Source: Lobosporangium transversale (Eukaryota > Mortierellomycota > Mortierellomycetes > Mortierellales > Mortierellaceae). From it: a DNA stretch of 64,000 nt. The notes beneath the pieces are model-generated. The model did not search any database and was not told the origin of the DNA. It saw only the letters and a program-made list of their open reading frames with translations. A program made the translations under genes and the position numbers. Positions 33,956-47,500 of the stretch are shown piece after piece. Where the stretch lies: NCBI RefSeq assembly GCF_002105155.1, contig NW_019028981.1, forward strand, positions 1,404,501 through 1,468,500, read 5' to 3'. The number at the start of each line of letters is the position of its first letter. Positions within the stretch are counted from its first letter, which is position 1.

Positions 33956-34273
33956 TTACTCATGTCCATATCCATGCTCATGCTTTGGACTTGTTATAGC
34001 GGCGAGTTCTGGGTCCTGTACTTGAGTATGTTTGTGATGTTCATGCTGATTCAGAATCACACTGTTATGGGTCGTATTATGAGCAGAGAGACCATCATGT
34101 TTGTCTGGATAACCCGAAGCATCCGTAGTGGTGAAAGCTGTAAGTAGTCCTGCCCGATGTGCCTGCGCATGTGCTTGTATGCCTGCGATGGTGGAGGATG
34201 CAGCTGGTGGATCCACGATAGCTGCATTATAGTCGGCAATGTGAGTTGTCTTATGGTTTTCGTGAGAAGACAT
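33956..34273 (-). CDS. Small histidine-rich protein, unknown function
   Basis: 105 aa from MSSHENHKTTHIADYNAAIV, without introns. An upstream in-frame extension exists, but this ATG follows a purine/pyrimidine leader with a possible TATA-like TATAAT at about 34387. His residues concentrate at both ends (MSSHENHKTTH, then NQHEHHKHTQ, then KHEHGYGHE), and the middle is Ala/Thr-rich (AGIQAHAQAHRAGLLTAFTT). There is no signal peptide or TM segment. Such clusters could chelate Zn, Ni or Cu, which is only inference from composition. Confidence 0.6.
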   Translation of the reverse strand: MSSHENHKTTHIADYNAAIVDPPAASSTIAGIQAHAQAHRAGLLTAFTTTDASGYPDKHDGLSAHNTTHNSVILNQHEHHKHTQVQDPELAAITSPKHEHGYGHE

Positions 34274-35559
34274 TTCGTTGGAAAGTAATGGAAGTAAGTT
34301 ATTTTTTTTTAGTAGAAAGAGAAAAGAAGAGAGAGAGAAGAGAGAGAGAGAAGAGAAAATAGGGAGCCCATCGATCCTTGATGCATATAATATCTTCAGG
34401 AACAAAGAATCATGGGGACTTTATTCGTCGTCATTGTGACGATTATGGCAAAACAAGGCAGGATGGGAGAGGGTCTGTGTAGACTAAAGACATAGCTAAT
34501 AGTTTAGTTCGTTCACATGAGCAATAATGTGGAGTTGAACCGTTGGCATCTTCAAGAGTCTTGTCTCAGGCTTTAGCAAACAAACTCTCGGTTAGAGTCA
34601 GCTGTCTACAAATCGATTGTTTGGAGAAAACGCCTTTTGTACTTGATCTGGATCTAACGGTACTGCATGTCATTTACTGACTAATAAAAAAAGTCTGCAT
34701 AGTGGTAGATCAAACCCAAAGGATAGGGCAAAAGATCGATCTTTTGTGAGATACAAATGGTGATATGGTGATGCGGGGTACAAAATTTACGATTGATCAA
34801 TCCAAATGCACAGAATCCTTTAAAGATAACAACCTCCCCATTAAGTGGTAGTCATAGATCGTTTGGAGAGCGTTTTTTCCTTTTTTCTCTTTCACACATT
34901 TGTACGTGTATAATGTCAAAGTGTATACACGCATAAATCTAAGCTTTTATTCCTGTCCATCTCATCCTTCCTAGGACAAAGGTCAAGGACAATGGGACGA
35001 CTGTAGGAGTATATATCAAAATCAGAAAAGACGCATGGTGTACATGTAAAATGATATAGAACCATATTACATATCAATTCATTAGTAAAGAGATGAGGCT
35101 TGGCCATCAGCATTTGTCAAACATAAGAACAAAGAGGACAGGCGAAGTAAGACAAGGCCAGGCCAAGCCATGCCTCTGAGCTTGTGTGCCTATTACCATA
35201 TGCTTTTGTGTCCATCTTGTATCTTTTTCTTTTCTCTATGGTTGACTAATTGAGCGATGGATCTAGTTGACAAACTGTAAGAAAGTAAGGTTGTGAAGAG
35301 AAAAAGAATGCAATGCCACTGCAATGCAATGCAAATGAATATCGAAATCAATAGTCTTTTTCATTTTATTTTGCTGGGGATAAATTTGAGTGTTTTTGGG
35401 TGTTTGAGGTCTAATTTACAAATTTTGATCGGAGATAAGGACACTCAACTTTTTTTTCTTCCTCTTTTCTTTCTTCTTTCTTCATTCACTCTTCATTCTC
35501 CCCTACACTTACATTCAACTTTATCCCTCGTACTTCAACTTCCTTCCCTTTCTCTCACC
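34274..35559. other. Divergent intergenic region with gnd promoter
   Basis: 1.3 kb between the starts of the His-rich gene (minus) and gnd (plus). The last 130 bp before the gnd ATG are strongly C/T-rich (TTCTTCCTCTTTTCTTTC and similar), a frequent feature of highly expressed fungal promoters. No other gene is seen. Confidence 0.6.
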
Positions 35560-36975
35560 ATGTCTCAGGAAGCAGTGTATGTGAATGAATAAACGGGACA
35601 ATGGCACGAATGCAAATGCACAACTAAAAAAAAGAAATTGTCCCACGCATCTTCATGAAATACTTTTATTTTTGCTTTTGCATGGGCTTGATCGAATTTA
35701 ACAGCTGTGGCTGCGCTGTCTTTATTGCTATCAATATTTCTGTCCTACTTTTATCCAAGGAGACTTACCTCAGATTCAACTCATCTCTATCTCTTATATG
35801 GTCGATAGTGCTGATATCGGTCTCATCGGCTTGGCCGTCATGGTATGTGAAGCTATGGCTATATTGATATATTGTCTATAAAGGAAACAAACTGCAAGCT
35901 GCCATGTCAAATGGAACGATCAGTAGCATAAGCATATAGATCTTACAGGAAACCTGCTTTCTCACGCTTTATTATTTTGGTCTCTTTATCACCTTTACTT
36001 CTCGCTGTCCTTTTTGGCGCATTGGTTCTTTTTCTTTCCTTCTTCACATGACTGGAACTGGTTTAAAAAAAAATGCTTTGTAATAGGGCCAAAACTTGAT
36101 CTTGAATATGAACGACAATGGATTCGTTGTCTGCGCCTTCAACAGAACTGTCTCCAAGGTCGATCATTTCTTGGAGAACGAGGCAAAGGGCACCAAGATC
36201 GTTGGTGCTCACTCGATCGAGGAGTTCTGCAAAAAGTTGAAGCGTCCTCGCAAGGTCATGATGTTGGTCAAGGCCGGTTCTGCTGTGGATGATTTCATCG
36301 AACAAGTCTTGCCTCACCTCGAGAAGGGTGATATCATCATTGACGGTGGAAACTCTCACTTCCCAGATACCATCCGTCGCACCAAGTATTTGGAGTCCAA
36401 GGGATTCCTCTTTGTCGGATGCGGTGTCTCTGGTGGTGAAGAGGGCGCTCGTCATGGCCCCTCCATGATGCCCGGTGGTTCCAAGGAGGCATGGTAAAGA
36501 AAATGAAAAAGAAAAAGAAAAGTTTTACTAAATGGGAGTCATTTTTCGCAATGTTTTTCATCATACTGATCTGATCCATCTTTTTTTCCCTTTGTTTAAA
36601 AACAAATTTACAAACTTAATGTTTATTTATTTAATCTTTTTTATTTAGGCAACATGTCCAGCCCATCTTCCAGGCTATCGCCGCTAAAGTGAATGGTGAA
36701 CCCTGCTGTGACTGGGTTGGTGAGACCGGCGCTGGACACTACGTCAAGATGGTCCACAATGGAATTGAATACGGTGACATGCAGATGATTTGCGAGGCTT
36801 ACCATATTCTCAGGGAAACCCTCGGTCTCTCAGCTGATGAGATCAGTGAAATCTTTACTGAGTGGAACAATGGTGTGCTTGACTCTTACCTTATTGAGAT
36901 CACCCGTGATATCCTCAAGTTCAAGGACACTGATGGCTCTCCTCTTGTTGAGCACATCAAGGATACTGCTGGTCA

Positions 36976-37012
<37 letters not shown>

Positions 37013-37838
37013 CATACAAGTCAGATCATGATTTGATTATTATTATTTTGTGCGCAGTTTTAATGCTGACATGAACTCTGGCGTCATCGCTCTTTAATAT
37101 TCCTGTTCGATTGATTTGCTGACTTTTTTTCTTTCTTTCTTTCTTTCTTTCTTTTCTTGGGGAGAATAGAAGGGAACCGGCAAGTGGACTGCTATCTCTG
37201 CCCTTGACAATGGCATGCCTGTCACCTTGATTGGTGAGGCCGTTTTTGCTCGCTGCTTATCTGCAATCAAGAACGAGCGTATCCAAGCATCTTCTATCCT
37301 TAAGGGACCTGAGGCTACTCCCTTCACTGGTGATAAGAAGCAGTTCATCCATGATGTCTCTAGCGCTCTTTATGCCTCCAAGATTATTTCGTATGCTCAG
37401 GGTTTCATGTTGATGCGTGAGGCTGCCAAGGAGAATGGCTGGCACTTGAACAACGCTGGTATTGCACTCATGTGGCGTGGTGGTTGCATTATCCGCTCAG
37501 TCTTCTTGGGTGATATCAAGACTGCTTACACCAACAACCCTGATTTGGAGAACTTGTTGTTCGACCCCTTCTTCACAAAGGCTGTCACAGAGGCTGCCCC
37601 TGGCTGGAGACGCGTGGTTTCTCAGGCTGCTCTCCGTGGTATTCCCACTCCTGCAACCTCCTCCGCCTTGGCCTTCTATGACGGCTACAGAACCGCAGTC
37701 TTGCCCGCCAACTTGTTGCAGGCCCAGAGAGATTACTTTGGAGCCCATACTTACCAACGTCTGGATAGTGATGAGTGGGTCCACACCAACTGGACTGGCC
37801 GTGGAGGCAATGTTGCTTCGACTACTTACCTTGCTTAA
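35560..37838 (+). CDS. gnd1: 6-phosphogluconate dehydrogenase, decarboxylating
   Basis: Exons 35560-35576, 35809-35842, 36087-36493, 36649-36976 and 37170-37838; 484 aa, the usual eukaryotic length. The first coding exon is only 17 nt (MSQEA and two bases). NADP-binding start [18 protein letters not shown]; then [29 protein letters not shown]; the catalytic-site segment [37 protein letters not shown] with the catalytic Lys; and the C-terminal dimer-arm region ending [10 protein letters not shown] and [17 protein letters not shown]. It oxidises 6-phosphogluconate to ribulose-5-phosphate, CO2 and NADPH in the cytosolic pentose phosphate pathway. Intron 4 begins GTAAAAA and contains about 32 consecutive A directly after the splice donor, then a (CTTT)n run before the acceptor. 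Codon usage is C-rich at third positions, consistent with high expression. Confidence 0.97.
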
Positions 37839-38218
37839 AAAAAGTGGATTTCCTTACTATTCTCTCTTCATTAACTTGCACTTTAAAAAACTCTTCACTA
37901 AATCTCACTTCATGTTCAAAACAAAAGCAAAAAAAAAAAAAAAAAAAAAAATTCTTCTCTAGTTTAGTTTTATATTTTGGTGAATAAATTACTGGAGAAA
38001 GATAATTTTAAGAATTTTTTTAATATTATGTTGTTTTTTCCATTAGTGCTATCCATTATTCTTACATCGTCGACTACAAAGATATATATATATATTACAA
38101 ACTATTAAAAATGGAGGAAGTATATGCTTAAATACATGGCAAATGAAATACAAATACAAGAAATGTTTAAAAAATACTAAATCAATGAAAAAACCGTTCT
38201 TTCCCTTCCTCTCCTTCT

Positions 38219-38252
<34 letters not shown>

Positions 38253-38254
38253 CT
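37839..38254. other. Convergent 3' flanks of gnd and the RasGEF gene
   Basis: Contains an A-run of about 20 nt at 37931-37950 followed by AATAAATTAC (about 37982), a (TA)n stretch near 38083-38094 and a T-run of about 28 nt at 38225-38252. No gene is seen. Confidence 0.6.
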
Positions 38255-40135
38255 TCAAAAGAATGTGAATTTGCTCAGGCTGCGAGAATGATTCAACTTG
38301 GCGGGTGGTTCGACCATCACCGATTTAGCATACAGCTCCTCATCATTCAACACATGTGTATCTGTAATCAATCTAGAGATGAATGGATCTGGTTGGATCC
38401 GATGGTATCCTGCTGTTGCCGTTGTTGTTGCTACTGCCGCTCCTGAGGAAGAAGGAGCCTCCTGTTGAAAGCTCAACACCATATTGATCACATCTGTCAT
38501 TAATACAAACTTCTGCCAATGCAACATTGTAGATCCAATCATTGTCATGGTCGTTGTCGTTGTTGTGTTTGTCATAGTTTCACTGGTCGTTGTCATCGTC
38601 GGTAAGGGTCCCTGTCGGAAATCCTTATTGCCTTCACTGATCGACAACAAATCAGCAAGGTGTACACCCAAGTAAGGAATACACGGTCCTTTGGTCGCTC
38701 GAAGGGCTGCACGATATTCAAAGAAGGATCGCTCAGAACCCATCAAATGCTCCAGCTCCTTGAATGTGTTCCAAATCTCTTTGTTCTGTAATAGCTCGCG
38801 TGTATGTGTCAATCGATGGATCGATGATGTGTTCAACGCTCCAATGATAGCCATTGTCGTATTGTAATTGCCCATATCACGTAGGATCTGTTTTTAATAA
38901 AAAATATAAATAAATAAATGAATAAAGAGTAAGAATTATATAAGAATGTTGTTATAACAATTACTCCCCACAAGTACTTTTTTTTTTATCATCTTACCTT
39001 GGCAATCGAAATAAACTTCTCCATCATCTTAGCACGGTGCTTGGGTTTGGGTGGAAGAAGAATCATGGTTGCAACCCATAAAGAGATAAAATTAAAGAAG
39101 GAAATGCATGTCTGAATCGCCACTGATCCCTTCTTGGTCTTCCAAACGTGGCGGAGCATATCTCTTGGCTAACGTATTTTACCATTACAAAGCATTAGAT
39201 TAGTTTCGCTTTTGCTTTACTGCTACTGTGCAATATATATATATATATAATTACCTTCAGTTTCATGAAAAGCCCATACTCAACGCAGGTCAACTGTTCC
39301 GCAATCGCCATATCCTTAATCTCCATAAATGGAATGTTCACAGCCGTATAGTCCACAATCGGAGACGAGTTATAGGAGGGTGCCCATGGATTATAGCTTA
39401 ATTTCGAATGACGATGCTGCTGCTGCTGCTGTTGCTGCTGATCCTGTTGCTGCTGTTGCTGGGTATTAAGAGGATAGATCTTCTCATCCGATACACCACC
39501 CACGGATACTTCAGAAGCTGTGGTGGTTGACGAACTATTGTTATTCATAATTGCGTTCGTGGATGACAATGATGACATCCATGAAGAGCTTAATTGAGAT
39601 ACCTGTGATCCATATGCCGGAATGTGAATTGGAGCCGAATGCGATGCCCCAATCATAGAAGATGAAGAAGAAGTATGAAGATGAGCCGGTGGAGGAGGAG
39701 TTGTTGCAGACATTGATGGCGTTGTAGACGTTATAGTATTGCTCTGTTGCTGTTGTAACATGGATCGTTGTTGTCTATATCCATGGCTGCTACTTCGTTT
39801 ATTGATGTATGGAATCGGACCAATAGGTGGTAAAACCGATGGTAGAAGTAGAGTATCGCCTTCTGGGAAATTTGATTGTTGTTGTTGTGACGATGTAAAG
39901 GATGAAGAGCCTATTGTGAACGGCCCAGGGTTTGATGACACAGACGATGCAGACCCTCTTCTGCCTGCTACAAAGGTCTCCATAGCACAGACTGAAAGCC
40001 CTTGAGCAAATGATCCTGTACTTGAACGACGATCCCGACCATTTGGAATAATATTGTGATGATTGGCGAAAAAAGTCCTGGAATGTGGACGACTAATGCC
40101 GGCTGCATTACCAGCAATATTGTTGCTACTGTTGC

Positions 40136-40182
<47 letters not shown>

Positions 40183-40855
40183 ACATTGCCGCTACTGTTC
40201 TGGCTACCAAGCAAACTCAGGTGAGCAAACGCTGCTAGACTATCCAGATACACAGAGTTCTTTTTGCTGCTGTTGGCACTACTGTTCCCACTACAGCTAC
40301 CACTGTAATTACTATGGTTGATCTCCATCGTATAATCATCCTCATCCATGAACCCCCATTCACGATCCTCATCCATCTCCTCTTCCCCCTGAATACTGTT
40401 CGTGTCATGAAAGCCAGAATCCAAATCCTCATCTACTGTCGAAACTGAGGATATGGATGAGGACACGATTGTCAAAGGCAGTTGAGGAGCCATACTTTTA
40501 GACAAGGAAGTCGACAATGAGACGGATGATGTTGAGGCTGCAGCAGCCGCAGCAGCAAAGGACACAGCATGATCAGATAACGATGACGACATTGAAGATG
40601 ATTGAGATGACCATCTCCAAGAATTAAAATAGTGAATGGACGAGAGCGGAAGCAATTGTTGATAGATTTCGTTCAGATATGGAAATAGAGCAACACGTTC
40701 ACGCAAGAACGCAGCCACTCGCTGACGAGTCTGACGATGAAGGATATCATTCGGATGATCCTTAAACCAATAGTATAGACATGAGCAAATCCTGTCCACA
40801 GTGACATCAAGTAGCGCAGCGCAGCACAATACAAGAAAGGAATCATGCGATTTTC

Positions 40856-40886
<31 letters not shown>

Positions 40887-43800
40887 GACAATGCATAAAA
40901 AATAGTTAATAACAAAAAAAAAAAAAGGATTTAGCCGAAAGAAATAAATAGAACAACATTTTTTAAAAATAGAATTTTTTTTTTTTTTACACAATAGACA
41001 TGGATGGACATTTTACCTGAGTCGCGTATTGCTCGCTTCTGAATCCTCATCATCCACCATCTCTCCAAGTGCATCAAATCGTGCAATGAACATCTCGAGT
41101 AATTCACGCGGACGCATGAACCTGCGATAGATCATCAGAAATACCTTAGTCCGAGCAATCTGGTCTGTTTTTTTTTTTTTTTTTTTTTTTTTTTTGAGAA
41201 AGAAGAAAGATATCAAAGAATGGTTAGATCTTTTTTCTTTTTTCCGTCTATTTTTACTAATGCTTTGTCATCATCGTACGATTACAAAATAAAGATGGAT
41301 GACAAAGGACAATAAGGATCATAAACTGATGAAGGAAATCAATGGAACTATAGAGCACTAAATTGTATCAGCAGCGACAAGTTCTTGGTAGGCACTTTAC
41401 GGCGAACATGACATACAAAAAGCGCCAAAACACAATAAAGCAAAAGAAAGAAAAGGAAAGGCAACAGTAACGCAATGCGATGCAATGCAAAGCAGAAGAA
41501 ATAAATAAAATAAAATAAAATAAAATATATATATATAAACAGGGATGTTTTTACTTTCCCCTTAATGCCATGTTTGGAATAGCTCCGAAAAATCTTACCA
41601 TGCGGATTTGCATAATCGAGCACGGTCAGTTGGTCAACCAAGTCTTCGATCGATGTTCCGGGCGTTGACTCGCTACAAATCAATGTCAACATCAACAACA
41701 AATTAGTCCTTCATTTTGTATATCAAACGTCAACAGTGCACATTCCCCATCATGATCATAAATATCGGAGAGATTTGGTGTTCCAACCGAACCAATCCTT
41801 CCCTCTCTCTTCTCTCTCTTGTGAAAATGGGCGATGTTGTAGTACAAAGGATACATACACATCATCACACCACATATATAATATATTTATACATTTACAT
41901 GTTATTCATAAGCAATAACATTAGAATAAGGGGAAGAGTTTCTTTTTTTGCCGCGTAAAATAACAAATAGAAAAGATCGGATGATCCTCTCTCCTCCTTT
42001 ATCTCCTCAAATAAACAAATGCTAGAAACGTATTAGGAGACAAAAAAAATAAAAATAAAAAATAAAAAAAAACCTTCTTCACCCCTTGTTCTTCGTAGGA
42101 GAATAAAGTAATATAACCGGAACATACTAGTCAACTCTTTTTTTTTAAAGCTTTTTTTCACAATTGGCGGGAAAAAAAAAAACACACGCGTCAGGGGTAG
42201 AAGTAAACAATGAGTATTAAATATATATATATATCATAAAAGAAAAGAGGATATGGCGTTGAATGATGGGAGAGAGAGGCGGGTTCGGAAACCGTGCGCG
42301 TCTTACACGCGTCGCAAACTCTCACTAGTTTCCCCGTCATCTAATTTTAAAAAAACTGAAAAAACATCCTTTTTTGACCAAACTGTGATTAATAATCGTC
42401 TGTCATGTCATTTTGACCTCACTTGCCTCCACAGCTTCGCTTTTTTTGATTTTGTGCCTTGCTTTTTGCTTTGTTTTGTTTATGATAAAAAAAAAAAAAT
42501 CCTGCGCAAGGACCATCCATATTATTTTAAAGACCAGGAGAAGAGGAGGTGGTGGGGGGAACAACTAAGATCAGGGGAAGAGGAGAAAAAAGGGAGGTGG
42601 AGAACAAGGCAACAGGAGAAGGAAATAATAAACATTACTTCTTTTTTCTTACCAAGAATCCTTGGAGCTTCTACGAGAACTGAGATAACTTGATTCACTT
42701 TTCACAGATGATCCTTCTCCTGTAGCATTGGGTGTAAGAAACTGTTGCTTGTTATAAAGTCCCTGTAATTGATGAATGCTGCTAGTACTCCTGCGGAATT
42801 GATTACTGATGTTGAGGTTGGTGTTGCTATTGTAATTGTTATTGCTACTGCTACTACTATTGCTATTGCTATTGCTGTTATTATTGCTGCTGTTATTAGT
42901 GTTGGTGTTGGTGTTGGTGTTGGTATGATCTCTGCTACTATTGTTATTGTCAGCCTTGAGGTACATTGAACTGATACTATTCCCAATCAATGATATCCTG
43001 TTGCTGTTGTTGTTGTTTGTATGAACACCAGCAGGTGTAACTGTGGCTGCGGTGGTTGTAGTAGTTGCTATGTTTTCATTATTGTTGTTATTGTTTGTAC
43101 GAGTCGGAATAGGAATAGGAATAGGAATAGAAAGCGTTTCCTCATTCTCACCATCGCCACTAGCTCCATTTGTATTCGAATGAGCTAAAGTAGCAAACAT
43201 GCTTGACATGGGAATGGTAATGGGAAGTGGAGGCAGTGAAGGAACTGAAGAAGAAGAAGAAGAAGAAGAAAGAGGAGGCAAAGCTGCTGAAGGAAGTGAC
43301 ATGTCAGTCTCAAGTATTGAAGAAGCAGCAGAGTGGATCACACTGGTGTGCGCCTGAGTTTGTGTTTGTGTGCCTGTTATGATGCTTGTTGAATCTTTGT
43401 TTGTGTTTGTTCCAATATTCGATAATGAAAGACCCTGTTTTTGTTGTTGCTGTACCTGTTGTTCTTCAGCTCCTTGTTTCTGTTGTTTCTGTTGCTGTTG
43501 CTGTTGCTGTTGTCCTTGTTGCTCTTTTTCGGACACAAGAGGCTCGGAGGAAACGGAAGAAGAAGATAAAAAGTAGCTATCCAGTACGTCTGGGGAGAAC
43601 GGTAAAGGCGGGAAGAACGGCAAGGGGGGTAATGTCGTTGCTGTACTGCTACTACTGTTGTCAATGTGGTATCGTGGTGTTGACACTGATGTTGGTGTCA
43701 AGGTTGTTGATACCAAGGGAGAAAGGGAGGGAGAGGCGGTAGGGGAAGATCGGTGGGAGGAATTATGGTGGGCACTGCTGCTGATACCGCCACAACTGTG

Positions 43801-44115
43801 AAGTCGACGATGTGGTGATTGTGCCAAAGTTGTCGCGGTAGGACCGAGGGATTGAGGATGGCTATGCTGTCGCTTATGATGGTTATAAAAATGAAGAAAA
43901 GGATTTAGTGAAGAAGAGGAAGGGGAAGAAGAAGAAGAAGAAGAAAAAGGAGGAGAGGAGAGTTGCTCAGCTGAGAGCTGACGAAGATGTTGACGACTTG
44001 ATTTGGATGGTACATTCTGATGCGCAAAGGACCCCTTTGGTGGACAAGCAATAGAAGGCTGCGGTGAGAGAGCAGGAGAGGGATATGTATTGACAAGAGA
44101 ATTTGATCGCGAGGC

Positions 44116-44151
<36 letters not shown>

Positions 44152-44529
44152 TTTACTACTGCTATTATTATTATTGCTATTATTGTCATTATTGCTATTA
44201 TTGCTTGATGAGAGACCTGATTTTGTTTTAAAAGAGGTGGCGGTGGGGGAGAAGGCTGTATTGAGAGATGAAGATGTGGAAGCGGAGTTTTTGTGGAGAT
44301 TCTTATTGAAGATGGGTGAGCTTAGTGGCAAGGCAGATGCGGAGGCAGTAAGAGTGGAGGATGATGGTGGCAAAAGCGCAGGCATCTGCACTAGAAGGGG
44401 GGGCATTGAATCAGGTATGGTTACTGTATCTCCTACTGCTGCTGGTGTTGTTGCTCCTGCCTGTCCTCGTGCTGCGGTACCTTCCGAAGGAGAGGTGATG
44501 GCAGACGCCAGTGGAGGAGCAGGAGACAT
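38255..44529 (-). CDS. Ras-family guanine nucleotide exchange factor (REM plus CDC25 domains), 1479 aa
   Basis: Six exons: 42653-44529, 41599-41672, 41017-41164, 39255-40791, 38998-39168 and 38255-38887; 1479 aa, all phases consistent. Start MSPAPPLASAITS. Residues 1-625 are one low-complexity exon of Ser/Asn/Gln/Thr tracts. Residues about 626-760 form a Ras exchanger motif: TSIEDLVDQLTVLDYANPHD, IARTKVFLMIYRRFMRPREL, ICSCLYYWFKDHPNDILHRQ. A Ser/Asn/Gln-rich linker of about 400 residues follows. The CDC25 catalytic domain occupies about 1190-1460: AIAEQLTCVEYGLFMKLKPR, KFISIAKILRDMGNYNTTMA, NTSSIHRLTHTRELL, PCIPYLGVHLADLLSISEGN. It would load GTP onto a Ras/Rap-type GTPase at a membrane. A 50-residue Thr/Met-rich insertion interrupts the last part of the domain. 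Intron 1 is 980 nt. Upstream in-frame sequence lacks an ATG. Confidence 0.9.
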
Positions 44530-47500
44530 GTCAGAGAAGACGACACGGCAGGAACACGTTGAGAATGGAGATGATACTATGATTAAGATGAAAAACAGAG
44601 ATCCAAAAGAAAATGCCAAAGTGTTGAGGATGTAGAAGCGAGGATTAGGCTGTGAGAATTGGGTGTTAGAAGCTTGTGTTTGTTAAGGCTGTAAATGTAT
44701 AAGGAGAATAACGAAAACGAAAAAGTGAGAAGGAAAGAAGTAAAAAAAAAAAAAAAAAAAAAAGAAGGTTGCAGTTCAGTCGAGAAGCGATCTTCCTTCA
44801 GTCCAAAAACACTAAGAAACAAAACAAAGGAAGAAAAGGGGGGTCATGTTTTTTGCATGCAATGCGTCCGAACAAGAGAAACGGATCAAATACACAATGC
44901 GTAAGATCCATTCCTTGCGAGTGGATTAGAAAATCGAAAAACAGAAACTGGTTCCTGGGGCCATTTGTGTGTGAGATCGGAGTAGAATTGTCGATCTAAA
45001 AAGAAAAGTGAATTGGAAAGATACTCTCCATCCCCTCTTTATTTCAGAGAGAGTTGATTGAAGGCCTTCCTTCTCAGAATTAACTGGTTGGGTTTCTGAC
45101 TCCTACGGTTAATTATCTAAAAGTGTCCAAGGAATCAATTGAAAAAAATATCCAAAACCGTGGATTGTGATGAGAAAAAGGGCAGTAGTCAACATTGACA
45201 TGGATATGGCTATTGGGGGAAGCTCAGGTGGTGAATATGAGGTGGCAAGCGTCAAAACTGCCCTATTAAATTCAGACGTAAAGTATTTTATTTTGTCGCG
45301 ATGTGTTGGGAAGAAGTGAGAACTGTGTGACAAGGAAGGTATAGAAAAAGCATAACGGGAGGAAACAGGTCGGGACAGAAGCAAAAAAAAAAAAGGGACA
45401 GGACAGGGGAATATGTGAGATCGAAGATGGGGGTGAAGAGACCATGCGCGTCAGATCATGCAGCAGATTGTCTATCGTGCCGTATTTGTTGTCCTGGTGC
45501 AAATATCATGTCATGCAATGATCCAAGATTCTTACGGGACATCCTTCTAGCATGAACAGCCCTGACTCACATTACCCAGTCGCGCGACAGGACATCACCA
45601 GACAGACAAGACGACAAATATAATACTAGCTACTCAGAATGGTACATCTATCGAGTGCAGCATGTGCTAGTTTAGCGAATGCTCTCCTTTCAAGTAGTGA
45701 GAGAGAGAAAAGTTACATGTAAAAGCCTTGTGTAAACCATCTATCTATAAATGACAATGCATAGTGAGTCCTACTGCCATACATTATATAAATCATGATA
45801 CTCCCAAACAGCCTTGTAATGAAGGCAGGCACACTAATTGGTTCCCAACATCAATTGAAATGGCTCTTTTTCTCCTTTACAACTGAACATGTACATCAAT
45901 TGTTCGATGCTATGAATATCCCATACACCGTCTCTGCTCATTATTCTTCGCTTCCATGATCACATGCTCTCTTTTTTACATCATCCCAAACCAATGAGCA
46001 TTTGCATCATGTTGAGGCATGTGGTCATCCTCAGGTGAAGGAGGGGTAAAAAAGAACTAAGGGGAACATCATTCTCATGTGTTCTTGTTTTTTATTTATT
46101 TTTTTACTCTCTATTTTGATGTCTGAAGATATCATGCTGTAATTGTTGGCTAGCCACGATACTATCCCCAAAAGCTCGGCTGTGATCGCAGCAACTGACC
46201 GGGCTAAAAAAACCCGGGTGTGGTTTAATCATGCAACAATGCAATTTGAGTTGTCTCCCCGGTAGATCTCCGGTAGCAGTAGCGCAGTAAGAAAAAAAGG
46301 AGAGACGGTGACGCAGTAAAACAAACACAAGAAGGCAGTGGTGTTATACAGCCTCAAAATAGCATTTCACCAAGTTTAAATAGTAAGAATAGGAGGAATA
46401 GGAGAGAATAGTAAGTAAACTCTCAGAATGCGCGACCGCCCTCATCGTGGCCCTATTAATATAAGACCAGACAAGATCATCAATAAGCTACCAGGAACTG
46501 ACCCAGAGGGACAAGACCTGTTGCTTCGCTTCCCTTTACGGGCAGCGCGCTGCAACTCATCGTCGAGAGTAAACTGTGTGTCTGAGTTGGAAAACAAAGA
46601 CTAGAGATGTACTAGACAGAGATCCTGTAAGTACAGTCGATACAGAAACAATTACTTCCCGATTGAAGTAGCCTTTTATAGCGCTTTTCCAGGTGTGTGA
46701 CTGTATCCAAGCTAATGGATGACCAAACTTTTGGCAAGGACATGTGGGATCCACTGATCGACACTAAGTGAGATTTGGGTTTGAAATTAGAAGAAAAAAA
46801 GAAAAGAAAACCTATCACATCAAGCCACAAACCATTTTGTTTATTTTTGTGCGCGTAGTCCCGTGATAACACTCCGTTTATCTTCAAAAACAATATGAAG
46901 TGATCAGTCTCCATTATTGGGCTATTGAAATATTACCAATATACCAGTACGGCGGTATGTCAGCAGCGATCCTAGTTTAAGAGAGCGTTCTGTTGCTACA
47001 GCTTTACAGGACTTTTGTTCGTAATGTCATTCTTTGCCACCATAATGTTGGAGAAAAGAGCATTCTGATTGGAGGAGGTATCCTACAAACTAAGGTGCTA
47101 CAAGAGATTTCGATTGGTCTAGAATTATTTTCTATTCAATGACTCCACTGATGGTTTGTACGCGCCAATGTGATCGACAGTGGTGAGTCAAGCTACATAA
47201 GTTGGTCTTGTAAGAGTGAAAAGAACTCTAAGCTCTTACTAACAAATTAATGTCTAATTGTAACAGATTTATCATTGACCTTTCCAGGAATACATTTTTC
47301 ACTTAAAGCCTAGCAATTACTAAGCCCTGCTGTGTAGTAATAAAAGGGATCTAGGAGAGACAGTGACTAAGCCTTACAATATGGCGGAAAAGAGAGACAG
47401 AATAGCAAGGAGGATTTGGGATGTACAAGGTTATTACTATTGATAGTATTAAAAGGGATCAAAAGAAAGCTTAAGTTTGCTGGATTGTGCTGAACCTGAG

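Noticed and set aside
42253-42693. Plus-strand 146-residue frame
   Set aside because: Lies in RasGEF intron 1, low complexity, with no family features or gene-like signals.
44090-44635. Plus-strand Leu-rich 181-residue frame
   Set aside because: Antisense of Ser/Asn repeats in the first RasGEF exon, a product of simple-sequence codons.
46612-46914. Minus-strand 100-residue frame, possibly transposase-like
   Set aside because: No catalytic motif or terminal repeats found; neighbouring frames do not extend it.
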